Source of the DNA: Geminocystis herdmanii PCC 6308
Lineage (GTDB): Bacteria; Cyanobacteriota; Cyanobacteriia; Cyanobacteriales; Cyanobacteriaceae
Direction: 5' to 3'
Assembly: GCF_000332235.1 (NCBI RefSeq)
Contig: NZ_CM001775.1
Coordinates: 1,432,382 to 1,496,381 of the forward strand
DNA: 64,000 bases
Shown in pieces: positions 53,324 through 61,261 of the stretch. The notes below the pieces were generated by a model. That model worked only from the letters and a program-made list of their open reading frames with translations. It did not search any database and was not told where the DNA came from. The position numbers were made by a program, and so were the translations under genes. Position 1 is the first letter of the stretch, and every line of letters starts with the position of its first letter.

Positions 53324-53473
53324 ATGACAACTACGGCGGATGATGTTTGGAAATTATTACCAGAATTAATCGAATCTCAGAAGGAAACCGATCGAAAATT
53401 TCAAGAAACCGATTTTTATATTAATAAAGGTAAAAAATATGTTCAACCCTATCTCAATGGAATTGATAATTAA
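53324..53473 (+). pseudogene. Truncated coiled-coil nuclease-like gene start
   Basis: Forty-nine codons: MTTTADDVWKLLPELIESQK, then ETDRKFQETDFYINKGKKYV and QPYLNGIDN. The beginning is that of a cyanobacterial family (TTADDVW.LL.EL...QKETDR.FQETD..) in which the DRKFQETD coiled coil goes on for many repeats before a nuclease-like domain. Here it is cut after one repeat, so this is a truncated gene rather than a complete short protein. A good RBS (CAGGAG) precedes it. Confidence 0.55.
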
Positions 53474-53517
53474 GAAATACTATTATTACTAATAATTAAT
53501 TACTATAATATTTAACT

Positions 53518-54942
53518 ATGAAAAAAACTCTCTTTCTCAATCCTCCTTCTTTTGACGGTTTTGACGGTGGCGCAGGCGCTAGGTATCAAGCTAAACGGGA
53601 GATAACATCTTTCTGGTATCCCACATGGTTAGCACAACCATCAGCATTAGTGGAAGGAAGTAAATTAATTGACGCACCTCCCCATAATCAAAGTGTCGAT
53701 GATGTGTTAAAAATTGCTAAAGATTACGAATTAGTGATTATGCACACTAGCACTCCTTCTCTTGCTAATGATGTAAAATGTGCCGAGACGATTAAAGCTC
53801 AAAATCCTGATACGGTTATCGGCTTCATTGGCGCTCATGTAGCAGTTTTACCTGAAAAAACCCTTCAAGATAATCCTGTTATTGATTTTGTTTGTCGCAA
53901 TGAATTTGATTATACTTGTCAGGAAGTTGCCCAAGGCAAAAGTTTTGCTGATATTAAAGGTTTGAGTTATCGAGACACTCACGGTAATATTGTCCATAAT
54001 CCTGAGCGAGATTTAATTCACGATTGGGATGCTATGCCTAGTGTTTTGCCCGTGTATGCTAGAGATTTAGACATCAAAAAATATTTTATCGGTTATCTGT
54101 TACATCCTTATATCTCTTTTTATACGGGGAGAGGTTGCCCTGCAAAATGTAGTTTTTGTTTATGGCCTCAAACTATTGGAGGACACAACTATAGAGCAAA
54201 AAGTCCTGAAGCCGTAGGTAAAGAAATGGAAATGGCTAAGAGTCTTTTTGGTAATTCTGTGCAAGAATATATGTTTGATGATGATACTTTTACTATTGAC
54301 AAACAAAGGGCGATCGCCATTAGTGAACATCTTAAACGGTTAAAGTTAACATGGAGTTGTAATGCCCGTGCTAATCTCGATTATGATACCCTAAAACAAT
54401 TAAGGGATAATGGTTTAAGGTTATTATTAGTAGGTTTTGAATCAGGTAATCAAGGAATTTTAGACGGTATCAACAAAGGTATTAAGCTAGACGTTGCTCG
54501 TAAATTTATGAAAAATTGTCATAAGTTAGGTATCAAAGTTCATGGTACGTTTATTATTGGTTTACCCAACGAAAGTCAAGAAACCATTGAGGAAACTATC
54601 CGTTTTGCCTGTGAAGTAAGTCCTCATACGATACAAGTATCGATCGCAGCCCCTTATCCGGGTACTGAATTATACCGTCAAGCCTTAGAAAATAACTGGT
54701 TTAGTAGTCAAAATCTCATTTCTTCTTCTGGCATTCAGACTTCAACTTTAGCTTATCCGAACCTTTCTTCTACTCAAATTGAAGACGCTGTAGAACAACT
54801 ATATAGACGTTTTTATTTTCGTCCTCAAGCTATCATTCCGATCGTATCAGAAATGTTAACCGATCCGCAAATGTTAGTTAGACGTTTACGAGAAGGAAAG
54901 GAATTTTTTAGCTATTTAAAAGAAAGGCAAACCGTTAATTAG
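53518..54942 (+). CDS. hpnJ: Hopanoid-biosynthesis radical SAM protein HpnJ
   Basis: A 474-residue radical SAM protein. The N-terminus LFLNPPSFDGFDGGAGARYQ with TSFWYPTWLAQPSALVEGSK is characteristic of HpnJ. A B12-binding-like region precedes the cluster motif Cys-x3-Cys-x2-Cys in GRGCPAKCSFCLWP (near residue 203-216). FDDDTF and FESGNQGILDGINKGI are further radical SAM segments. HpnJ converts the glucosamine head group of bacteriohopanepolyol to the cyclitol ether. Other hpn genes are not in the window. An imperfect inverted repeat (TTAGC..CGTATAAT / ATTACACG..GCTAA) follows directly and may terminate transcription. Confidence 0.88.
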   Translation: MKKTLFLNPPSFDGFDGGAGARYQAKREITSFWYPTWLAQPSALVEGSKLIDAPPHNQSVDDVLKIAKDYELVIMHTSTPSLANDVKCAETIKAQNPDTVIGFIGAHVAVLPEKTLQDNPVIDFVCRNEFDYTCQEVAQGKSFADIKGLSYRDTHGNIVHNPERDLIHDWDAMPSVLPVYARDLDIKKYFIGYLLHPYISFYTGRGCPAKCSFCLWPQTIGGHNYRAKSPEAVGKEMEMAKSLFGNSVQEYMFDDDTFTIDKQRAIAISEHLKRLKLTWSCNARANLDYDTLKQLRDNGLRLLLVGFESGNQGILDGINKGIKLDVARKFMKNCHKLGIKVHGTFIIGLPNESQETIEETIRFACEVSPHTIQVSIAAPYPGTELYRQALENNWFSSQNLISSSGIQTSTLAYPNLSSTQIEDAVEQLYRRFYFRPQAIIPIVSEMLTDPQMLVRRLREGKEFFSYLKERQTVN

Positions 54943-55054
54943 CACCGTATAATGAATTACACGGCTAACGAGATAACGTTCAATAAATTTAACTTTTTTT
55001 GACTTTCTCTATTAGATTTCTTCAAAAATTAAATTTTTCATAGCTAAAACTATT

Positions 55055-55082
55055 GTAGAGATGTAAAATTTTACGTCTCTAT
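55055..55082. repeat. Imperfect 28-base palindrome
   Basis: Arms GTAGAGATGTAAAA and TTTTACGTCTCTAT pair at 12 of 14 positions. It is a degenerate copy of the palindrome at 35881-35908 and is placed between the convergent hpnJ and flotillin genes. Confidence 0.65.
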
Positions 55083-55110
55083 TTCAAATACGATCGATGT
55101 CTATTTATTA

Positions 55111-57207
55111 TTACAGAGCTTCGGATTCAGTCCAAGGGGAGAAATCCAAGTTTTCTGATTCTTCGGTGTCTTCCATTTCTTCTTCATATTGGGGGACATT
55201 TTCAGAGTCATTAGTTTCTAAATTAATATTAGGTTTATAGTTAAAATCATTCACCAAGGGCGTAGTATTATTTCCTGTTTCATTAGACTGTAATAACCCT
55301 TTAATTTGTCCGATAATATTACCTAATTTTCCTTCATCTAAAAGGGTATTAATTAAGGATAATCCGCTAGTGGAAAGCAAGATTTTATTAATATCATTAG
55401 AGGAATTTGTGCCGTTACCGTTTAACCCCGGAAAAGCATAAATTCGAGCATCTCCTAACACCCCCGGTTGAGGGGATAAGGATTTGAGGATTTCAGGCAA
55501 TTGAGGCGCGATCGAGGGGAAAATGACTTTTATGAGGTCAGCCGTGCGATTGGCATTGTTAAGGTTATTTTCCGCTTGGATAACCGCTAATTTACCTTGG
55601 GCTTCAGCCAATAATCGATACTTTTCAGCATCCGCTAACGTACGGATAGATTCGGCTTCTAACTCGGCGGCTTGACGGGCAATTTCTGCTTGACGGCGAC
55701 GACGGAAAACATCGATTTCCACTACGTTTTGATCCGTAATCCGTTTTTCTGCGGCTTCTCTTTCCGCAACAATCAAGGATAGTTGTTTTTCCCTTTCAGC
55801 ATTTTCCACTTGACGGGCGGTGTTTACTCCTTCTTCCGCTTTCGCTTTTTCAGCTTCGGCAGTGAATCTTTCTTTTTCTTTCTCTGTAATGGCGATCGAT
55901 GCTTCTTGTTGTGCTATCTGAGATTGCTGATCCGCTTCCGCAATGGCAATTTGAGCGAGTAAACGAGTAGATTCAACGGTACGTTGTCGATCGATCTCAG
56001 CCACTTCTCCCTCTTGGGCTTGGACAATTTGAGCAACTCGGAATTGTTTATTGCGCTCTTCTAAAGCAATATTTGCCTCAATTTGACTTTGTTGTACTGC
56101 TAATTGTTGCTTAATTCTTTCTTCCTCGATCGCTTGTTGTTGTAGAATTTTATTTCGTTCAATTTTAGCCTGTTCTTGATCCCTTGCTTCTTGAACTTCT
56201 CTTTCTCGTTGCACTTTAAGAAACTCAATTTCTTTCATTTGAGTTAATTTAGCTTCTTCTTGATCTTTCTTAATAGTTAAAGATTGTTTTTCGGCGGCTA
56301 ATTCTTGTTGTTGAATCGCCACTTGAGTATTGAGTTCAATTTCTCTTTTTTCCCGTTGATTATCAAGTTCAACTCCTAATTTTTGTTTGATAGATTCTTG
56401 GATAGTTTCCGTGCGTAAACGAACCCCTTGAGCGTCAAAATAATTATTTTCATCATAGGTATCGCTTTCTTCAATTTCAGAAATTGCAATATTATTTAGG
56501 GTTAAACCAACTTTTCTTAAATCCTGTTGAATAAGATTTAAAACTTCTTCAGCAAAACCTAATTTATCGGAGTCAATTTCAGCAATACTTTTCTTTTTAG
56601 CTGCGGCACGAATGGCATCATCAGCCCGTTTTTCGAGAGCGTCTTTTATATCTTCGGCGGAAATTTTACCTTGTTTTGATAACCTTTGGGCGGCGGTTAA
56701 AACAGCATCTTTATCAGCACTAATACAGACATAAAAAGTCACCCTCATATTAGCGCGTAAATAGTCTTTAGTACGCACTGCCAAATTGCCCTGTCTGACG
56801 ACATCGATCGAAATTTCTCTTAAAGGTACTCTAGTTAATTCATGGATACCGGGGATAATGATACAACCGCCATTAAGAATCACTTTTTTTTCCTTAGCAA
56901 AAAAGCCTCCATTGCGCACAAAAGCCTCGTTATTAGGAGTAACAACATAAACCCTTGTATAACCCCAAATGGCTAAGACTAAGAGGAGAACTAAACCACC
57001 AATTAAACCGCCAAAAAAGCTCATACTTCCCATATTTAATTGAGCTAAATTTTGATTCGTATTAATAGGAATTTCTCTAATTAAATTGCTCGTAAAAAAG
57101 TTACTATTTTCTGATGAATTAGTGTCAAAAGAATTAGTATTATTTAGCTCTAAATTTTCTAAATTACTAATAGGTAAAGATTGAATAAACTGTAACCAAA
57201 AATTCAT
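55111..57207 (-). CDS. Flotillin family protein (YqiK-like)
   Basis: A 698-residue SPFH-domain protein. A membrane anchor lies at about 62-82 (SMSFFGGLIGGLVLLLVLAI). The SPFH domain is at about 90-260 (NNEAFVRNGGFFAKEKKVIL, then VPLREISIDV and RTKDYLRANMRVTFYV), followed by a long Glu/Ala/Gln-rich coiled coil of about 270 residues (EKREIELNTQVAIQQQELAA and onward). The tail is acidic. It forms membrane scaffold oligomers in studied flotillins. The first 58 residues before MGSMSF may be absent if the in-frame ATG there is used. The YqiJ-like partner is just upstream on the same strand. Confidence 0.85.
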   Translation of the reverse strand: MNFWLQFIQSLPISNLENLELNNTNSFDTNSSENSNFFTSNLIREIPINTNQNLAQLNMGSMSFFGGLIGGLVLLLVLAIWGYTRVYVVTPNNEAFVRNGGFFAKEKKVILNGGCIIIPGIHELTRVPLREISIDVVRQGNLAVRTKDYLRANMRVTFYVCISADKDAVLTAAQRLSKQGKISAEDIKDALEKRADDAIRAAAKKKSIAEIDSDKLGFAEEVLNLIQQDLRKVGLTLNNIAISEIEESDTYDENNYFDAQGVRLRTETIQESIKQKLGVELDNQREKREIELNTQVAIQQQELAAEKQSLTIKKDQEEAKLTQMKEIEFLKVQREREVQEARDQEQAKIERNKILQQQAIEEERIKQQLAVQQSQIEANIALEERNKQFRVAQIVQAQEGEVAEIDRQRTVESTRLLAQIAIAEADQQSQIAQQEASIAITEKEKERFTAEAEKAKAEEGVNTARQVENAEREKQLSLIVAEREAAEKRITDQNVVEIDVFRRRRQAEIARQAAELEAESIRTLADAEKYRLLAEAQGKLAVIQAENNLNNANRTADLIKVIFPSIAPQLPEILKSLSPQPGVLGDARIYAFPGLNGNGTNSSNDINKILLSTSGLSLINTLLDEGKLGNIIGQIKGLLQSNETGNNTTPLVNDFNYKPNINLETNDSENVPQYEEEMEDTEESENLDFSPWTESEAL

Positions 57208-57270
57208 GATTTTACTCCTTTTTTTATATATAATTTAAAACTGATGTATCATAACCTCAAAGATTTTTGA

Positions 57271-57297
57271 GATTGCTTCGTTACCTCGCAATGACAA
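57271..57297. repeat. Dispersed hairpin repeat (GATTGCTTCG...CGCAATGACA)
   Basis: GATTGCTTCGTTACCTCGCA followed by ATGACAA matches the copy at 31024. It lies in the 144-base gap between the YqiJ-like and flotillin genes, together with a (TTAATTC)n heptamer tract at 57317-57360. Confidence 0.65.
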
Positions 57298-57316
57298 AGT
57301 AATGAACGGGGATTTT

Positions 57317-57360
57317 CTAATTCTTAATTCTTAATTCTTAATTCTTAATTCTTAATTCTT
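57317..57360. repeat. Heptamer tandem repeat (TTAATTC)n
   Basis: About six copies of TAATTCT, immediately before the end of the YqiJ-like gene. Same unit as 49616-49648. Confidence 0.8.
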
Positions 57361-58122
57361 TGAATTAAGCCATTTATCCTCATCAGAGGTATCTTTGGCG
57401 ATCGCAATAAAACAGTGTTTTTGTCGATCGATAATAAGAACATCTTGTCCTCTATGGGGTATTACTTTAGCCCAATCAGGTAAACATATTTCGATCGTAA
57501 CCAAGTTACGAGCATTGTCTAAAACATCAGCTTGAGCAATTCTACCTTCGATGATATAGGGAACTTGTTTTGATGTGACAGAACCGATACAACCGATAAG
57601 TCGATCGCCATCGACTTCTTCGCCAAAATTAGCGAAGATTTTACCAATGGGATGAGACAAGAGTTTGCCAACCCAAATGCTAAAGAAGAAAGAAACAACA
57701 AAAATGCAAAAGGCGATAAAACCTTGGGGTATGGCATTGAGAAAACCACCGATGGTGACATTTAAAAACCATCCTGATACCCCCCACACAGAAAAATCGA
57801 TCGCCAATAAAATTAAGAGAGGACATTTTCCGACTCCAAACCAAGACAAAAAGGAAAGGAAACTAATGTCACTGTCAGTCTCCACATCTGCATTAACACT
57901 TCCTTCTATATCACCATCAACATCGGCATCAACATCGGCATCAACGTCAACATCAACATCAACGTCAACATCAACATCCACATCGACATCCAAATCTTGA
58001 TCTTCTCCACCGCCAGAAATAATCACGAGGAGAAAGAGAAAAACACCAACACCGAGAAAAATCCAATAAGTTAAATTAGCTATATCGAAAAGCATGATTT
58101 TAGGGCAAAAATTCATTGCCAA
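57352..58122 (-). CDS. YqiJ/OB-fold membrane protein with Asp-Val repeat
   Basis: A 256-residue membrane protein of the NfeD/YqiJ type, partner of flotillins. Membrane spans are near 12-38 (IANLTYWIFLGVGVFLFLLV), 106-121 (CPLLILLAIDFSVWGVSG) and 131-152 (AIPQGFIAFCIFVVSFFFSI). The C-terminal part after 160 is a beta-barrel-like OB fold (GDRLIGCIGSVTSKQVPYII to KVIPHRGQDVLIIDRQKHCF). Between the first and second spans is a strongly acidic low-complexity stretch, alternating Asp-Val/Ala over about 40 residues and encoded by a hexanucleotide tandem repeat, likely to be exposed and length-variable. It is upstream of the flotillin gene in an operon. Confidence 0.75.
   Translation of the reverse strand: MAMNFCPKIMLFDIANLTYWIFLGVGVFLFLLVIISGGGEDQDLDVDVDVDVDVDVDVDVDADVDADVDGDIEGSVNADVETDSDISFLSFLSWFGVGKCPLLILLAIDFSVWGVSGWFLNVTIGGFLNAIPQGFIAFCIFVVSFFFSIWVGKLLSHPIGKIFANFGEEVDGDRLIGCIGSVTSKQVPYIIEGRIAQADVLDNARNLVTIEICLPDWAKVIPHRGQDVLIIDRQKHCFIAIAKDTSDEDKWLNSKN
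57910..57990. repeat. Hexanucleotide microsatellite coding for (Asp-Val/Ala)n
   Basis: Units ACATCA/ACGTCA/GCATCA repeat about 12 times on the + strand. It lies in the YqiJ-like gene and encodes alternating Asp and Val/Ala. The opposite strand gives a spurious Thr-Ser frame. Confidence 0.85.
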
Positions 58123-58287
58123 CTAGCTCCTATTTACTAGCTTATCCTTAGATTCGAGATTCAGTTCACAATGTAAAGAAAGTTATCGATTTATAACTCA
58201 GATTTTGCATTTTCCCTTATAAATCTTTGGTGAAGGGAAAGGAAAGAGGGAAAAGTGAAAAAAGTTGATGTAGATTTAAGCGATCAA

Positions 58288-58860
58288 TTATTTTAGAAAA
58301 TTTATCATTTTTTTGATACCATCAAGAAAAACTTGAAAACTTTTTGATTTATTTTCAGTGAGAGATAAATATATCGCAATTTTTTGAGAATGAGTTGCAG
58401 GATAATATTGTTTAACTAAATTTCTTAGTTCTTGTTTAGCCGAATTAAGTTGATCTGGATTACGAAATTTTTGGTTATTTTGTTTTTTACTTAAGGTATT
58501 TTGTTCAAGATTATAGGCTTTTTCTATTGCTAGTAAATCTCCTAAAAACCATGATTCTAATTCATGACAAATAATCCTCACCATGACATCAGAATTTCCT
58601 GCTTTTTGACAAAGATTGAATAATTCTAATTTGAGTTTTTGACAATCATGGGAATCTTGATCATGGACAATAATAAATTTAGTATTAGGGTTAAATTCAA
58701 AGGCTTTAAGTTTTCTGGGAATTGATTTTACTAAATCTTGTTTTCCTTGATGAATAATACAAATAAAAGAAATTTCATCGGGTATAATTTTAGGTAAAAT
58801 TATGTTTAAAACAATGGCGATCGAGGGTTCTTCTACTAAAAAAATTAAGTCATAACTCAT
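58288..58860 (-). CDS. TOPRIM-like DUF4276 protein paired with an ATPase
   Basis: A 190-residue protein resembling DUF4276, a TOPRIM-like family. The early acidic pair in FLVEEPS (Glu10-Glu11), the DxD in VHDQDS (Asp67-x-Asp69), and CHELESWFLGDLLAI (Glu100, Glu102) reproduce the TOPRIM metal-binding layout and the ExWFLxD element. Its ATG overlaps the stop of the upstream ATPase gene (TAATG), so translation is coupled. ATPase-plus-TOPRIM pairs (OLD, Gabija-, PARIS- and AbiL-like) are anti-phage nucleases; this assignment is inferred from architecture. The nuclease activity itself is unverified. Confidence 0.7.
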   Translation of the reverse strand: MSYDLIFLVEEPSIAIVLNIILPKIIPDEISFICIIHQGKQDLVKSIPRKLKAFEFNPNTKFIIVHDQDSHDCQKLKLELFNLCQKAGNSDVMVRIICHELESWFLGDLLAIEKAYNLEQNTLSKKQNNQKFRNPDQLNSAKQELRNLVKQYYPATHSQKIAIYLSLTENKSKSFQVFLDGIKKMINFLK

Positions 58861-60044
58861 TAAGGGGCAACTCCTTCAAACCAACCTTGATTCCATAAAT
58901 AACCGGGTAAATCTCCTTCTTCTACTAACTTTTTGAGAATTGGATTATCTTTAGCTTTATAAATTTTAGTAATACCATTTTCTTTAATTAACCACAAAAT
59001 ATTTTCTAAAGAAACTGCATTTAAAAAATCAGGAGAATGGGTTGAAACAAATACTTGTCCACCACGATGAGCATAACTGGCAAATTCTTCAGCTAATTCT
59101 CTTAATAGGGTTGGATAAAGTTGATTTTCAGGTTCTTCTACACATAATAAAGGATGAGGTTTCGGATCAAAAAGCAAGATTAAATAGGCAAACATTTTCA
59201 TTGTACCATCGGAAACATATCGATCGATAAAAGGGTCTTTAAATGCTTGATCTTGAAATTTTAAAATTAATCTTCCGTCTTCTGTATCCTTTGCTTCTAC
59301 TTTAGAAATACCCGGCACTCTTTCCCGCATTTTTGTTAGAATTATTTGAAAAATATCAGGATGATTTTGATAAATATATTGAGCAACTGATGCCATATTA
59401 TCACCTGTGAGGGATAAGTGTTCGGCATAAAGAGCATCTTTAGTTCCTCGTGCTTCACTAATGTGAAAATCGGAAACGTGCCAATTTTCAATTAATAAAC
59501 GAAACGCACTAGCGGCTTTAAATCTTTGAAATTGTCCTAAACCTTTGATGGCTAAAATATCATTAGATTCTAGTTTTTGTTCTTCTCTTTCTAATTGCTC
59601 TTCGGGTTTACTAAAATCTTCTTCATTAGTAATAGCATAACCTTGACCTAATTTAAAGTCTAAAAAGTGAAAAGGTTTGCCATATTCACCTCTTTTATAA
59701 CGCAAAACTTCTCTTTTAATGACAGGGCGTTTATTATCTTCTCCAATGATTAATAAATAGGTGACAAGTCTTTCTGTCTCTAAAATATTTATCTTAAATT
59801 GTAGCTCTATTTCAATATTCTCTTGTTCTTTTCCCCTCGTGATAACTTCTTTATAACCTCCTCTAACTTGAAGGGCTTGACGAATATTATTTTTTAAAGC
59901 GTCTCGCAAAAAACCAAAAATATCAAATAGGGTTGATTTTCCCGTACCATTTGCACCAATAACTACGCAAAAAGATGGTATATCATCAATTTCTAGGTTT
60001 TCAAATACTCGATAATTTTTAATTTTTAGGGTGACAATTTTCAT
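58860..60044 (-). CDS. AAA/ABC-type ATPase of a putative defence pair
   Basis: A 394-residue ATPase of the AAA_21/SMC-like ABC type. Walker A is GANGTGKST (30-38) after the KIKNYRVFENLEID lead strand. The ABC signature is a variant, YVSDGTMKMFAYLI near 272-285. Walker B is LLCVEEPENQLYP near 300-312, with two adjacent Glu. The switch is VSTHSPDFL near 333-341. A coiled-coil-like segment in the middle (EEQLEREEQKLESNDILA) fits an OLD/RecF-type hinge. It is coupled to the downstream TOPRIM-like gene; the two together are a candidate defence module. Confidence 0.8.
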   Translation of the reverse strand: MKIVTLKIKNYRVFENLEIDDIPSFCVVIGANGTGKSTLFDIFGFLRDALKNNIRQALQVRGGYKEVITRGKEQENIEIELQFKINILETERLVTYLLIIGEDNKRPVIKREVLRYKRGEYGKPFHFLDFKLGQGYAITNEEDFSKPEEQLEREEQKLESNDILAIKGLGQFQRFKAASAFRLLIENWHVSDFHISEARGTKDALYAEHLSLTGDNMASVAQYIYQNHPDIFQIILTKMRERVPGISKVEAKDTEDGRLILKFQDQAFKDPFIDRYVSDGTMKMFAYLILLFDPKPHPLLCVEEPENQLYPTLLRELAEEFASYAHRGGQVFVSTHSPDFLNAVSLENILWLIKENGITKIYKAKDNPILKKLVEEGDLPGYLWNQGWFEGVAP

Positions 60045-60199
60045 TTTTTTGTTTCAAACAAACTAAATCTTAAATTTATGAAAAAATCCTAATTTTCATT
60101 TATACTGACGAAGGTTATAATTTCACTGTTTCAACCCCCCCTGTTGCTTTTTGTCTATCCTCACCAACATTTTTTACTTCCTTACTGAGTATAATATCA

Positions 60200-61225
60200 A
60201 TGTCTCGATCGAAATCCTTACAATACTATATACTAGCACGATTATTATTAGCACCCTTGATGATTTGGACAATTATCACCATTGTCTTTTTACTATTAAG
60301 AGCTACCCCCGGCGATCCAGCCGATGCTATATTAGGTGCTAGAGCTCCAGAATCAGCAAAACAGGCTTTAAGGGAAGATTTAGGCTTAAATGCTCCCCTT
60401 TTGGTGCAATATTTTCGCTACTTACTGCAAATACTCAATTTCGACTTAGGCACATCTTTAAGTAGTCGAGGGCTTTCCGTGTGGGATGTCATTCAACAAC
60501 ATTTTCCAGCCACGGTAGAATTAGCTTTTTTTGGTATTTCCGTCGCCATCGTGGTAGGTGTCAGTATTGGTATTATATCCGCATCTCGTCCCAATACGGT
60601 GTTTGACGTGGGAGGGCGGTTATTTGGCATTATCACCTATTCGTTACCCTTATTTTGGGTGGGGATGATTGTACAACTAATCTTTGCCGTACAATTGAGA
60701 TGGTTTCCCCTTGGCACAAGGTTTCCCGTAGGTATGGCTTCCCCAGAAAGAATTACGGGATTATATACCCTTGACAGTCTTTTAACCTTCAATTTTGGAC
60801 AGTTTTTCACCGCCGTCTATTATTTAATTTTGCCTTGTGTTACTCTAGGGATTTTATTAAGTGGCATTTTTGAACGTATTGTGAGGGTGAATTTGAAACA
60901 AACCCTTCGATCGGAGTATGTAGAAGCCGCTAGAGCGAGAGGAATTCCCGAAAATAAGATTTTACTCAACCATGCTCTAAAAAATGCCTTAGTTCCTGTT
61001 ATAACCGTCATGGGATTAACTTTTGCCGCCTTGTTAGGAGGAGCTGTATTGACAGAAGTAACATTTTCTTGGCCCGGATTAGGCAATCGTCTTTATGAGG
61101 CTATTTCTTTAAGGGATTATCCTACAGTACAAGGAATCATGGTATTTTTTGGAGTAATTGTAGTTTTTGCTAGTATTTTGATTGATATAATTAACGCTTT
61201 AATCGATCCTCGTATTCGTTATTAG
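60200..61225 (+). CDS. Peptide/nickel-type ABC transporter permease (DppB/OppB-like)
   Basis: A 341-residue membrane protein of the DppB family. It has about six membrane spans, the first at about 13-36 (LLLAPLMIWTIITIVFLLLR), and the DppB start RATPGDPADAILGARAPESA. The coupling loop is EYVEAARARGIPENKILLNH. It complements the DppC-like permease at 21758-22618, so both probably belong to one importer of peptides or similar solutes that is encoded in scattered pieces. Divergent from the ATPase gene with a 155-base gap in which TATAAT lies near 60190. Confidence 0.9.
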   Translation: MSRSKSLQYYILARLLLAPLMIWTIITIVFLLLRATPGDPADAILGARAPESAKQALREDLGLNAPLLVQYFRYLLQILNFDLGTSLSSRGLSVWDVIQQHFPATVELAFFGISVAIVVGVSIGIISASRPNTVFDVGGRLFGIITYSLPLFWVGMIVQLIFAVQLRWFPLGTRFPVGMASPERITGLYTLDSLLTFNFGQFFTAVYYLILPCVTLGILLSGIFERIVRVNLKQTLRSEYVEAARARGIPENKILLNHALKNALVPVITVMGLTFAALLGGAVLTEVTFSWPGLGNRLYEAISLRDYPTVQGIMVFFGVIVVFASILIDIINALIDPRIRY

Positions 61226-61237
61226 ACTTTAAATGTA

Positions 61238-61253
61238 GGGCGATGCACCGCCC
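61238..61253. terminator. GGGCG/CGCCC hairpin between convergent genes
   Basis: Five-base arms GGGCG and CGCCC around ATGCAC, in the GTAGGG...CCCACC repeat type. It is located between the permease stop and the end of the large repeat gene. Confidence 0.4.
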
Positions 61254-61261
61254 ACCACTCC

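Noticed and set aside
57665-58000. Open frame on the + strand with a Thr-Ser repeat
   Set aside because: It is the complement of the Asp-Val microsatellite inside the YqiJ-like gene and has no independent support.
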